A DNA stretch of 64,000 bases from Cycas panzhihuaensis (taxonomy: Eukaryota; Cycadophyta). Positions 49,170-60,890 of the stretch are shown here, one piece after another. The notes under the pieces were generated by a model. That model did not search any database and was not told the origin of the DNA. It saw only the letters and a list, made by a program, of their open reading frames with translations. The stretch covers positions 77,755,741 through 77,819,740 of the forward strand of contig CM041465.1 in assembly GCA_023213395.1 (NCBI GenBank), read 5' to 3'. Numbering within the stretch: position 1 is the stretch's first letter; each line of letters begins with the position of its first letter. The position numbers and the translations under genes were made by a program.

Positions 49170-52100
49170 TCATCCTGATGATCCCCCTTTGATGGAGACT
49201 TCTTTTATCTCTAATAAATCTTTGAGATGTAAATACTTCACTTTAGTTAGAGACTTTGTAAGTATATCGATAATCTGTAAATCTGTTGGACAATAAGATA
49301 AATAAATAATATTATCAGTAACTAGATTACGTATAAAATGCTGATGTAATTCTATATGTTTAGTTCTAGAATGTGAAACAGGATTAGAAGTAATAGCAAT
49401 TACACCTTAATTATCAACTTTAATTTCAATTGAAGAGTTTAGAGTCAGACCAATTTCATTGAGTAGAGATTTTAGCCAAAGTGCTTCTTTACCAGCTTCA
49501 ACTAATGCTCAATATTCAGCTTCAATTATTGATAACGCCAGTGCCTGCATTTTTTTTGCTTGACCAGGTAATAGGTGAGAAATCAATAAAAAATACATAA
49601 CCAGAAGTAGATTTACGATCATTTGAATCACCTGCCCAATTGGAATCAGTATATCCAGTTAATGTTAATTGTTTATTATAAAATCTATAAGTTAAACCAT
49701 GAAACACAGTATTCTTTAGATAACGTAAGATTCGTTTGGCTGCTTTCCAGTGAGATTCATGTGGTTGTTGCATGTATCTGGAGCATAAAGCAACAGCATA
49801 AGAAATGTCAGGGTAGGTGTGTGTAAGATAAATTAGACTACCAATAAGTTGTCTATAAAGAGTTGGATCACATAACGGAGTTGAACAATTAGTAGTTAGT
49901 TTAACTCTTGATTGTAAAGGATTAGTTACAGGTTTATCATTTTCCATGTTAAACCTTTAAAGTAAATCAAGAATATACTTAGGTTGAGATAGTGATATAT
50001 TTGATTGATTTTGATAAATTTGTAAACCTAAAAAATAATGTAATAGTCCTAAATCTATTATTTCAAATTTGTTCATTAAGGTTGATTTGAGATGATGAAT
50101 ATTATGGGTTGATGATCCAGTGATAATGATGTCATCAATATAAAAAATTAAAATGGTAAGATTTTCATCTTCACGTTTAAAATAGAGATTTGGATCACTA
50201 ATACATCTAGTGTATTTAATGTGGATTAAGTAATCATCAACTTTGGTATACCAAGCTCGAGGAGCTTATTTCAAACCATAAATAGATTTTTTAAGTTTAC
50301 AGACTAAATTAGGATTTTCAATGAATCCAGGTGGCTGTGACATGTAGATCTCTTCTTTGAGATTACCATTCAAGAAAGCACTCTTAACATCCATTTGGTG
50401 GATTTCCCAACCAAATTTGGCTGCAAGAGCAATGATGGTCTTGATTGTATTCATCTTTGCAACAGGAGCAAAGGTTTCATTATAGTCAATGCCATCTATT
50501 TGGGAAAATCCTTTGGCAACAAGACGAGCTTTATATTTTTCCATTGTGCCTGTTGAATTATATTTAGTTCTATAAACCCATTTACAGTGAACTACATTTT
50601 TTCCGGGTGGAAGTGGAATAAGATCCCAGGTAGAATTTTTAATTAAGGCAGCAAATTCAGTCTGCATAGCATCTTGCCAAACAGGATTGTTGCTAGTTTG
50701 TTTAAAAGTTTTAGGATCATTATTTTCCATTATTTTTTCTATTAAAGCAAAATTTGCATGAAGTTTTTATGCACGTGTGCGCCTAGTATCAATAGGATTG
50801 CCTACATTAGATCCAGCATCAGCAAGCATTTTGGTTGCCCAAATTGATTGCTTGTGAGTAATTGAATCTGAGGTTGTAGGATGACTCGATGTGCTAGATT
50901 GAAGAGAAGGATCTATATCAGTTGGTTCTGATAAAGTCCAATTTTGGACTTGAGTTGATAAAGAATCTATGATGTCTGAATCAACTTGTTTTTCAGAATC
51001 ATCAACCAAACGAGTGTTGGTTAATAAGTCTTCAACAGGGAATTTTACATAAGTAGATGTTGAAGTAGATCCTTCTTCATCAAATACTACATCACACAAA
51101 ATAGAAATATTATGCGTGACTGGATCTAAAAGTCTACATGCTTTACTTTCTTTGCTATAGCCAACGAAGATGTATTTTTGACTTTTTTTTATCTAACTTT
51201 TTATGTTTTTCGTGAGGAATATGTCCCCACACGATACTACCGAAGATTCGTAAGTGTTGAACAGATGGTTTCCTTCTAGACCATTTTTGTTTTGGAGTGA
51301 TATTTTGTAAACTTTTACTGGGTAAACGGTTTAATAAGTAATTAGAGTAGTTAATTGCTTCTGCCCATATTTTTAGATCAAGATTTTTTGTATGTAACAT
51401 GCAACGAGTCATTTCAACAAGAGTACAGTTTTTGCATTCTACAACACTGTTTTGTTGAGGTGTATATGCAACTGAATATTGGAATTTGATTCCATTTGAT
51501 TTGCAGAGGAAGATGAAATTTTTACTTAAATATTCCTTAGCATTATCAAATCAGAATATTTTGATTCTTGAATTGGATTGATTTTCCACTAATGTTTTAT
51601 ATTCAACAAAAATGTTGAACACTTGACTGCATGTTTTAAGCATATAAACCCAACATTTTCTTGAATAATCATCAATGAATGTAACAAAATAATAAGATCC
51701 TGAATATGATGGAATATGAAAAGGTCCACATATATTAGAGTGGATAAGTTCTAGTGGAGCAATTACTCACAATTGAGTTTTGTGTGGAAATGGATCCATG
51801 TGTTATTTGCCTGTTACATAGGCTTCACAAACACCATAAACAGTGTTTAATGGTGGTAAACCATGGACCATTTCATGCTTGATTAAATATTACAATTTGC
51901 CATAGCTAGTATAGCCAAATCTTGCATGCCAAAGTTTCTTGTGGTCAGATTTAGCAATGAAGGCACTAAATGATTTTGATTTATTATTTTAAAAATTATT
52001 CATGCTATAGAGACCTGTATTATGATCAACATGTCCTAAAGCAATACGTTTGAATTTGTGTAATGGATCTTTAATGATAAATTTATTTTTCTAGAATTCG

Positions 52101-53431
52101 ACAATAAGGTCTTTCTGGCAAATTTAATATACTGAGAGGAGGTTTGGTAACAAACTAGGTACATAAAAAATGTCCTTGATTGAACCATCCTTCAGGGTAA
52201 CGTCACCAGATCCTTTAACTTTGAGTTGATTACCACTACCAAATGAAATCTCTTCTTTAGAGTTCATTTCAGATTGATAGGTAGATAAGTTTTTTTGGTG
52301 TCCAATCATATGATGGGATGCACCAAAGTCAATGATCCATTGTGGTGGTTGATTGGAAGGAGCAACAAACACAAAAGTTGTTGCTGCCAAGGAACGATTA
52401 TGAAATTGACGATTTTGTGATCGTGATTGCGAGTTCGATTGGAAATAAGATTGAGAATGAGATTGCAGTTTATTTTGCAATCCCTTAAAAGCTTTCCATG
52501 CTTTTGAAGCTATTCTACTTCTACAGATATCAATAGTATGACCTCTTTTATGATAGTAGGCACAACTAGAGTTTTGAGAAGAAGATGCATTGTTTCTATT
52601 AGAAACGTATTGATTGGAAGTATTCTAGTTTTCAGTTGGACTAGAATATTTAACATTATTGTGAGTATTAGATGGTGAACCTCGATGAGGTTTCTGGAAT
52701 TTTTTATTATTATTATGGAAGTTGTTATTCTGTTGTTTGCTTTTAAATTATGGCTTAGTTTTAGAAAACAAAGCCTGTGAGTAATCTTTTATTGCACCTA
52801 TTCTGATTAATATTGTTTGATATTCAATCAGCTGATTTGTCAGTTGATTGAATGTGATGGGTGGATTGCCAGCTTGTTGTTTGGCAGCTTGGTAAAGATT
52901 GAAGTATTTTGGTAATTTATTAACTGCAAGACGTACGAGCGTGTCGTCATCTTTGACATGCGTAGTTATTTTTTCTATATCACCTTCTTTGGTTTTTTAT
53001 TTAATACAATTATCTAAATCTTTATTGATTAATTAAATTTTTATTAAGAAATCCTCAACAATTGTAAAGTCATCAAAGGTAAGATTATATAATTGCTCTT
53101 CTAAGATAGCTACTTGATGTGTATCAACCTTGTCGTATTTTTCTTCTAATGTTTTCCAGACAGTGGCTAAGTCATCTTTTTCAAAAAACTACTGACTGAT
53201 TTCTGGTAAAAGAGAATTTAATATGGTGCCTAATGCGGCATCTGAGTTTATCAGATATATCATAAGATTCTCAATAGCATCGGCTTTTGGTTTTTGAAAT
53301 TCACCTGTTACATATCGCCATACTTTTTACTGTTTAAGCTGATGGGATATGCGATTCCTCCAGTTGGCATAGTTTGAGTCGGTTAATACTGGAATTGGAA
53401 CACAGGTGACTGTCCTTGGCATTAATGCCAT
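49170..53431 (-). pseudogene. Copia J gag-pol polyprotein, lightly damaged
   Basis: About 1,420 codons. ATG at 53431, then TCVPIPVLTDSNYANWRNRI and a UBN2-type gag (TVWKTLEEKYDKVDTHQ). Zinc knuckle 52523-52564 reads CAYYHKRGHTIDIC, its second cysteine now Tyr. Protease WIIDFGASHHM near 52330, with DFG where copia has DSG. Pre-integrase KLWHARFGYTSYGKL about 51930. Integrase LIHSNICGPFH, YFVTFIDDYSRKCWVY, YTPQQNSVVECKN. RT (50730-50266) with STWDLIPLPPGKNVVHCKW and KMNTIKTIIALAAKFGWEIH. RNase H with PDISYAVALCSRYMQQPHES and SNWAGDSNDRKSTSGYVF, then RTKHIELHQHFIRN and a stop at 49170-49172. Two frameshifts, both at runs of eight T (51183-51190, 49550-49557), plus about a dozen stops. Confidence 0.93.
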
Positions 53432-54782
53432 CTTGGGAATGTTGAGGTATATTTGAATATTAAAAAATTATAAAGGTAATTTAAAAAATAATTACCTAAT
53501 GAAAAATACTAATCTTTATAAAGACATCTTCATTAATTAATTTTAAGATAAAAAGATCATATGTTTTTAAACAGAAATAGACAACAATTAAGCAGTTATT
53601 TTTGAAAAAAGTTTTCTTTAAAAAATAATCCCTCTTAGGAAAAATCCCTTTAGAAAAAATAAACAGTCTCCCTTTAAAAATTAAGAATTCTATTTGACAA
53701 AATTAACAGCTTTCTTAAGTAAGTGATTTTAAAAGACTAGATATTTTGTTTCCCTTTTTATAAACAAAAGTGTATAATGTTTAATATTAAGTTTGAATCT
53801 TATAGATTAAGTGTTGAAAGATAATTAAAAGATGTAATGGTAAAGGATTAATTAGATTTACTTAGAATTTTATATATTAAAAAAAAATGGTTAAATTTAC
53901 TCATTAACATGTATTGAAGAATAGTAATAATAAGATTTATATATATCTTATAAGAAGCAAACTTAAGAGCATAGGATTTTGTAAACAAAGTTTGTATTAA
54001 AACAAAGGGGGTATTTGAGTTATTTTAACAAAGTATTATAGGAGGGGTTTTAAAGTTTGTTAAAATTAACAAAAAAAAAAAAAAATTAAGGGAAGGGAAC
54101 GTCAAAATATAATGTGGAGGGGGGGGAGTCAAAATTATTAATTAGGGAGGGACTTTTAAAATTTGAGGGGGAGAAATTTTGATTTACATCAAAGTATTAG
54201 GTTTAAAGAAAAAAAGTTTACTATTATGATTCATATGAATCAAAAGGAATTGAAAGATAATTATGAAAATTGAGAAATGGAAATTGAAATAAAAGTATTC
54301 AGATATGACCATTAAAGTTTGATTAATAATTAAAGTTTTAGGAAGGGAGGTTAACTTTGATTAGAATCAAAGTATAAGGTTTAAAGAATAGAAAAGGGGA
54401 ATTTAAAGAAAAGAGCAAAGGGATAATTAAAGTTTAGAAAAAGGAAGCTTTATTTCACTTAAATCAAAAGATAAAAGGTTTGTTTTTTTTTTTTTTATAA
54501 AGTTAAGGGGCGGGGGGTTGATTCGATTGAATCAAAAGAATAAAAAATAGTTTTATAAAGTGAAGGGGGGGTTTTAAGATGTTTTAATTAATCAAGGGAT
54601 ATTATAGTTAAAAAAAGGTTTTTGATTTATTAAAAATAAAATAACAAAACAAAATAAAATAACGGGCGGACCTGATGAGATTATAAAGCAAAAAAAATAA
54701 AAACTAAATTAGGTTTTGGGGTGCAGGGGAGAGTAGGTAGAAACCCTACCTTATTTCCTTGCTATGGCAGTGGTGACGTTCA

Positions 54783-55004
54783 CTTACTTGCAACTCTGCA
54801 ACGGAGGCATGAAGACTATGGCGAATTTTGGAGGTGTGTTGGTCTGCAATGAAGGCAAGAGGTCGACATTTACTTACTTGCAGCTCTGCAACAGAGGCAT
54901 GCTAGTTTGCGATGAAGGCGAGAGGGCAACGACTACCTTTCTTTGCTTGTAGGTCTACGACATGGGCATGAGAATAACGGCTACCTTTCTTTGCTTGCAG
55001 GTCC
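54783..55004. repeat. About 90-bp imperfect repeats in J leader
   Basis: CTTACTTGCAACTCTGCAAC at 54783 recurs at 54873 (one difference), each followed by GGAGGCATG or AGAGGCATG. Weaker forms (CTTTGCTTGTAGGTCTACGA, CTTTGCTTGCAGGTCC) follow near 54941 and 54989. Confidence 0.75.
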
Positions 55005-55453
55005 AAAAAATCTTTATTATCTTGAAGTTCAGGGCTCCAACCTTGGCTCCAAACTCAGCTCCAAACCCCGGCTCTCAGAAATCTCCAGATCTCAAGTCCA
55101 ACGCCTTGGAATGGTTTCCTGTCATTACAACTTGGTATGGCATCTTAGACAGAGATCTTCTTCTTAATGGCATGTTATCTTTGTCTTTACGCAGCTTTGT
55201 ATTTGACCCTTGTTAGGGTTTCTTCACAAGAACAACCTTTTTTGTGGCAGTCTCAGACTAGAATACTACATTTAGGCCTGGTTAGGATTTCTACTGCAAG
55301 GATGACCTTTGTTGATGGTTTTTTTGTGTACGACTCTACCTTAATGGCAGTTTTTTTTTAGTACGGCTCTACCTTAATGGTCGTTTAAGTATAGGTTTTG
55401 ATGTAAATAAGTAAAAAAAATAGTTCTGGTAGACTGATATGTAGAAAAAGTTT

Positions 55454-55590
55454 TGCCTTAATGGCAGTTTTGTGTAAAGGACTGTTGAATGAAAATTTTT
55501 GCCTTAATGGCAATTTTGTATAAAGGACTATTGAATGAAAGATTTTGCCTTAATGGCAGTTTTGAAAAAATAGCTTGGTTTTGAATGAAT
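55454..55590. repeat. 46-bp tandem repeats with small palindrome in J leader
   Basis: TGCCTTAATGGCA at 55454, 55500 and 55546, exactly 46 bp apart, joined by AAAGGACT(G/A)TTGAATGAAA. The core is a TGCC/GGCA inverted repeat with a five-base loop. Related ACCTTAATGG units occur at 55338 and 55371. Confidence 0.85.
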
Positions 55591-55681
55591 GATCACTGTG
55601 ATAAAAAAAAATAAAAAAAATAAAAAAGGGTTTTGGATGGTTAATACATTGATAAAAAAAATAAAAGAACAGGCATAATGA

Positions 55682-55693
55682 GCTCTGATACCA
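55682..55693 (-). promoter_or_regulatory. Primer-binding site of copia J
   Basis: Plus-strand GCTCTGATACCA is TGGTATCAGAGC on the minus strand: a perfect canonical plant initiator-Met tRNA site abutting the 5' LTR. Confidence 0.93.
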
Positions 55694-56122
55694 TGATGGA
55701 AATGGGTACATGAGCAACATCAGGATCACGAAATTAACATCACGGAAATATTGGATATTGAACATGCACACAGTTGTGGTGGAAAACCCCTTACGGGAAG
55801 AAAAACCACCTCCTAAATTCTAGTTTTATTAATAAAATAATACTGAACAAAAACCATGTGGTGAAACCACCTACAGACCAAACCAGCTTTTGAAAAAGGC
55901 ATGAAGACAACCCTCCTAGATTCCTGGGACATGTTCCAGGAATTTAGGAGATTAAATACTAAGGAGGTTCGTTGCAATGCAGTTTCATAATTTCAACGAC
56001 CTTCCACAAATTTAATTAAATAAACCTAAGTTAAAAATATTATAATGACTTAAATTATATTTTAGACATGTGACATAAATAATTACATTAAAATACATAA
56101 GTTTGCATTATACAATCTAACA
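55694..56122 (-). mobile_element. 5' LTR of copia J
   Basis: 429 bp, pairing with 48685-49124. The duplicated GAGAT follows at 56123. Confidence 0.93.
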
Positions 56123-56127
56123 GAGAT

Positions 56128-56627
56128 AAAACCAAACATTTTGGAGAAATCATCAATGAAGTTTAGAAAATGTATTGCACCTCCAAGTGATATAATTAGC
56201 ATTAGACCACATATCTAAATGAACTAGGTCAAGAGATTCCTTTGCTCTTAAAGCTTTATCTTTCTCAAACTTCTTTCAATGTTATTTATCTATTATACAA
56301 CACTCATACATATTAATTACAGCTTGAATATTAACTAAAGATAAGAGTAATATAAATGTTTTATCCTTTTATATCATAACTAGTTTTTCTAAATTAAATC
56401 AACAATAAAGGCTCTCTAATCTATAAATTTACCTTTAAGCCTATAAAGGCCATCTTCCTTTATACCTATAGCTAAATTTTCCTTTTATAATCTCTAATAG
56501 CAAATTTTTTATATTTAAAGTTGTTAAAGTTTACATAAAATAAAAAAAAATAGTCGATAATTTTAAAATGGAACCCTTTTTAAAGAAAACCATTAGAGAG
56601 AAAATTTTGTTAGAAAATATGAAATAC
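56128..56627 (-). pseudogene. Copia K integrase relic, upstream half
   Basis: On the minus strand at about 56230-56128 the wording is DLVHLDMWSNANYITWRCN, then a degraded IDDFSK-like motif and VWFYLI, the integrase core start of copia. It continues directly into 48684 once copia J is removed. Upstream, to the primer site at about 56628, only scraps are readable (a pre-integrase-like part near 56400-56480). Gag and protease are largely missing, so K has an internal deletion. Confidence 0.7.
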
Positions 56628-56640
56628 AGCTTTGATACCA
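56628..56640 (-). promoter_or_regulatory. Primer-binding site of copia K
   Basis: Minus-strand TGGTATCAAAGCT directly next to LTR K. Confidence 0.75.
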
Positions 56641-56963
56641 TGTTAAAATATGAATTCTATGATTACAATAGGCAAAATGAGTGAGTGGATGAATGATAAA
56701 ATGGAGCACTAGAAAGATAAAGCATATACAAGTTAATACAACAAAGGTGGAAGAGTGATTAAACTTCATATTAGAGCAAAAGATGATACACATACTTATA
56801 TTATAGCTTACCACATATGTGAGAACCCTTAATGTTTAACTGTTATATGTTGTTATATATTTCTATGCAGTAAATAACTTAAGGAGACCTATATTATAAA
56901 ATACAAATAAACTATAAAGAGTGTGAATGAGGATAAATATATAATTAGGAATTATACCTAATG
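56641..56963 (-). mobile_element. 5' LTR of copia K
   Basis: Plus strand starts TGTTAAAATATGAATTC and ends CCTAATG. Aligns over its whole length with LTR L (59767-60078) and, reversed, with LTR M (63150-63493); shared phrases include GAACCCTTAAT and AAGGAGACCTATA. Confidence 0.8.
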
Positions 56964-59130
56964 TTTTTCCTTATAATAAACAATTATATCAAGTATAAAA
57001 TGTAACATCAAATAATATACATTGAGTCTTTAAATTTACTACATTAAGTTATTATAATAGGATAATCTATTGTTGACATCTATATGAAGAGAACTCCATC
57101 CCTTAGACCACATGGATAAGCATTTGTTGTGGCTACTATTTAGCTAGGATGCTCCTTTGTATACATGATACAATTAGTTCCAAGTCAACTTCACCTAGAG
57201 AACATGTTGTCCTACATAGACAACAAGTAAGTTGATAAAGAAATATGCTAGAGAAGTTAAAAATGGGTCCTACCTCTTGCTAATATGGGATAATACAAGT
57301 AGCTCTTTGGCTTACATAGGCTGACAAATACTTCAATGGGCTATAAACATGTCATTATGGGCTACAAATAGGCTTAATGGGATATAATATCTAGCAATAA
57401 ATGTCATAATCATGATTAAAAAATAGATGTGACTCAAATCCAATATATATAAATAACTCTCTCTAATGGTAATTTTTAATGTAAATTGGGTTCTCAAGAG
57501 CCTATATGATAAATTTTACATGTTACTCCCTTAATTAGGGTACATTACATCAAGATAATAGATAATAAATGATATAGAACCTTTAAAAATATATTTATAT
57601 ACCTAATAATGATAAAAAAATCATAAAAATATAAGTTTTTAAAATAAAATTTGACTTTGAGCTTAAATATCTACATTAAATTAGCTTTAAATAATATCAA
57701 GTGACCTATCAAATGAAAGCTCTCTTAGTTACAAATTCAACACAACTAATAGGACTAAAAATGAAGTCTATATTATTAAGTTATGAATGAAAAGCTAACA
57801 TTGACTCCTTCGAGGCTAAAAAAATTGGGACTTAGCCCCTTTCATGTTGAGCAAGTAGTCACATTAGACCTTGATATAGTCAGGGGCTAAATGTAGAGGG
57901 GGTTACAAATCTCAAACTTTATCAAATTTAGCTTAATAAATTTTTATGTTTAAGAAAAACTTTAACTTTATTTTATAAAAAATTCACATATACAAAAATG
58001 AAGAATGTGATTAAAAAGATAAATATCAAAATATTTATTTGATAAAATACTTTGACCTCTCAAATTTTAGGGTTTCATTTTCTTTTTATATGTTAATAAG
58101 TTAGCAATGTGGTGGTGATTTTTTCATTAGAGTGTTATCATCTTCATGTATATGGGGGAAAACATTTATGCTTATACATAGGGACAATGCATTCTTAGTC
58201 TTAGTCTAGGTTCCATTTGGCTCTCTGCATTGACATTTATTTCTTACCTTTATGCAATCATTAATACCCATTTGTTTCTTGCCTTTATATGATCACTAAT
58301 ACAAATGGCATTTTGGGTGCTGCTACATGACTATCTTTGTAACTCCTCTCTCTATTATTATACCTTGCACAAGTCTATTTGCCACTAGAATCTTAACCTA
58401 CCATTTAATCATTTATCTTTCTCTAGGAAGTGCATTCTTTATTCATTCATTGGTCATCTCACACATAGTAGTTGTGACATCCTTAATGTGACTACCCTAA
58501 TAGAGAGGATTAGGTTAAATATACCATGATAGTTGACCCCTAAAAAAAATTAATCTAATATAACTACTTTGCGTCTATCTTATATACAAAACTTAGTTTT
58601 TGTGCTCTCCATTTATCAAGTTTCTCCCCTTTTGTATACTTATTACGTATTGTAGGGAGACTCTTGTATGTGAAGATTAATAATTTTACATTGATCTATA
58701 GAGAGATCACATATGGAAAATGGATATAGAAATGAATATGAGTTATTGCTTCAATAATATGCTAAGTGATGATCTAGGTGTTATTATATCCATGGATAGA
58801 CTCTAAAGATAGGGAGATAAACCACAAACAATAACTTCTTACTGACCCCTTTTCTTTAACAGGTGGATTTTAGAGAGTTTTTAGTAGTTCTACAACAAGA
58901 TTAAGAAAAATATTTTCCCTCAACATACAAAGTATCATAATAGAAAAGAAAGGTTATGAAGCAAAACTTGTTATAGTAAATCTTCTCAATATATTACAAT
59001 ACATTTCATATTAGCAAGTACTTTAATAGTAGAATTCTATATATTTCTCTCCTTTTTAAAAATGCAGATGCAATAGTTCATTATCTAGTAGAAATATGAC
59101 TTCAAACAACCACTACATTTCTTCTTCTTT
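56964..59130. other. AT-rich DNA, no gene recognised
   Basis: No frame or motif I can assign on either strand; possibly old interior of element L. Holds a short tandem repeat at 58234. Confidence 0.45.
58234..58303. repeat. 35-bp imperfect tandem repeat
   Basis: CATTTATTTCTTACCTTTAT at 58234 recurs as CATTTGTTTCTTGCCTTTAT at 58269, and the match continues through ATCA(T/C)TAATAC. Confidence 0.8.
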
Positions 59131-59753
59131 TTTTTGCATTTTTTTCATAGTTTCTTTTGATATCATACTTTGTTATATTTATAAGGTGATCAGGCTTGCA
59201 CTTTTAGCTAGTCTATTTTTTTTTCTATAATAAATAATAGCTTTAAATATACATTTTTATAACTTTTAAATTAGATAATACATACTTAAAATTAGATGCC
59301 CACATGCTGTCAATAATAGCCACAAAAATATTTTTGACAAATTAAAAGAATGCTTCTCTCTACCATAAAGTTCTTCCTAATTGTATCTTTAAAAAAACTC
59401 CTTTTAGCAACTTCAAATTGCTTTAAGACAAGCTTTAAACAACATTTTTAATATCTCTAAATAGGCTTCAAAATAACCTTACAATAGTTTCATAATAGTA
59501 ATAAAATAACTCCTTAAAATTTTAAAAGAATGATGAAAATACAATACTTAAATATGCATAAAAAATATAGCCCTCAAATATCTTGAAAATAACTCTTCAA
59601 ATGGATAAATCATATCAATAAAATAGATATAAAATTAGGTTCCTAAAAGTAGCATGATAAGGCTTTAAATAATTTAAAAAATAGGCTCTAAAATATTTCC
59701 CTCAAGGATTGAACCTTAGGCTCTAATACCACTTGTTAGAAAATATTAAATGC
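59131..59753 (-). other. Leader of element L
   Basis: Read on the minus strand, this resembles the sequence after LTR M (63497-64000): both have a GAGC.(T/C)AAGGTTCAA(A/T)CCTT phrase about 45 bp after the primer site, then AG.(A/G)CCTATTT and AAGGTT(A/G)TTTT(T/G)GAGC-like wording. No gag follows, so L is truncated or internally deleted. Confidence 0.55.
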
Positions 59754-60078
59754 AACTATGATACCATGTTATAATATGAAACAACTATGATCATAATAAA
59801 AAAAATGGTTGAGTGAATGAATGATAAAATAAATCACTAAAAATATGAAACATTTACAAGTTAACATAATAAAGGTGGAATAATAATCAAACTTCAAATT
59901 AGAATAAAGATGATAATACAAATTGCCACATGTTTAAGAACCCTTAATGGTTAACTATTATGTGTTGTCACATATTTCTATATGGTACACAACTCAAGGA
60001 GACCTATAATATAAAATACAAATAAACTAGAGAGTGTGTGAATGGGGGTAAACATGTAATTGGGTATTACATCCAATA
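59754..60078 (-). mobile_element. LTR of element L with primer-binding site
   Basis: LTR 59767-60078; the plus-strand end CCAATA corresponds to a minus-strand start TATTGGATGTAATACCC. The primer site TGGTATCATAGTT (minus) lies at 59754-59766. Same family as LTR K; no second LTR for L was found. Confidence 0.75.
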
Positions 60079-60100
60079 AAATTTTCACTTAATTAATAAA

Positions 60101-60102
<2 letters not shown>

Positions 60103-60162
<60 letters not shown>

Positions 60163-60194
60163 GACACACACAGAGACACAGACACACACACACA
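60103..60194. repeat. Compound (TA)n-(CA)n microsatellite
   Basis: About 26 TA units, then CA units with scattered GA, just outside LTR L. Confidence 0.96.
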
Positions 60195-60890
60195 AATAAT
60201 AATAATATTGATACATCGAGCTAATAATAATTTTTAACAAAAGTTAATAATCATATTATTACTCTCAATCTAATTAATAGAGATTAAAATTTTCTTCAAA
60301 CTTAAAATATATAGTATAGTATTAATATAACAATTCTTATTATTAGTTGATTATTAATAATATATATTGTAAGATAAAAATTAACTTCTTTCCCATTCTC
60401 ATTACCCTATGATTAACGATAAGTAAAGTTATAAATTATGAAGCAATAGTCAAAGTAAAACTTAAGTATGAAGATGGGAATAGATATGCCTAGTAGTGAA
60501 GTGATACATAAGTGAGAGGGATTGATTTGATGTTGAAGTCACCATAGTGATTATGAGTATACTCATCAAGGAAATTAAGGGCTATAGTGCTTTATACACT
60601 CAAATTTCATTGCAAATCCAAATTCCTATGCATGTAGAAACTAAAAAATATCAAAGATGCTAAAATTTAGATCACTAATTATATGCAAAAATTAGATTTT
60701 GTTTTGTAGGTGCTTAAGCTAGATTTGGTCCAGTATTTATTATTTCATTCTCTTGTTTAAGTATAATGACCAAGATAGGCATTGGAGAGCTTTTGAGGGG
60801 ATTTAAATTATTGTTGATGATTAGGAGGATAGAATGCTCAACTTTGATAGGGTATGGGTATTCTAAGGGGTAGGGTTTTATTTTGTAGTT
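60195..60890. other. AT-rich DNA; right part is probably LINE leader
   Basis: No coding motif. From about 60700 the sequence is G/T-richer and runs directly into the ORF1 start at 60891. Confidence 0.4.

Larger units (their letters stand above)
53432..55681 (-). other. Long untranslated leader of copia J
   Basis: 2.25 kb between primer site and gag start, much longer than usual in copia. The part next to gag (53990-54720) is nearly all purine on the plus strand, with recurring AATCAAAAGATAAAGG-like phrases about 90-180 bp apart. The part next to the primer site is GC-richer with two kinds of short repeats (54783-55004 and 55454-55590). Small plus-strand frames in 54764-55361 arise from these repeats and are not genes. 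Confidence 0.6.
48685..56122 (-). mobile_element. Copia element J, full-length, best preserved
   Basis: Minus-strand copia with 3' LTR 48685-49124, 5' LTR 55694-56122, exact target duplication GAGAT (48680-48684 / 56123-56127), perfect primer-binding site, polypurine tract and a nearly complete polyprotein. Inserted in the integrase of the older copia K, in the same orientation. The LTRs look alike at more than nine positions in ten, with small indels. This is the youngest-looking LTR element of the window. Confidence 0.95.

Noticed and set aside
54764-55361. Overlapping plus-strand frames with repeated Cys-rich wording
   Set aside because: They come from the 90-bp repeats in the leader of copia J, which is transcribed from the other strand; no domain and no consistent frame.
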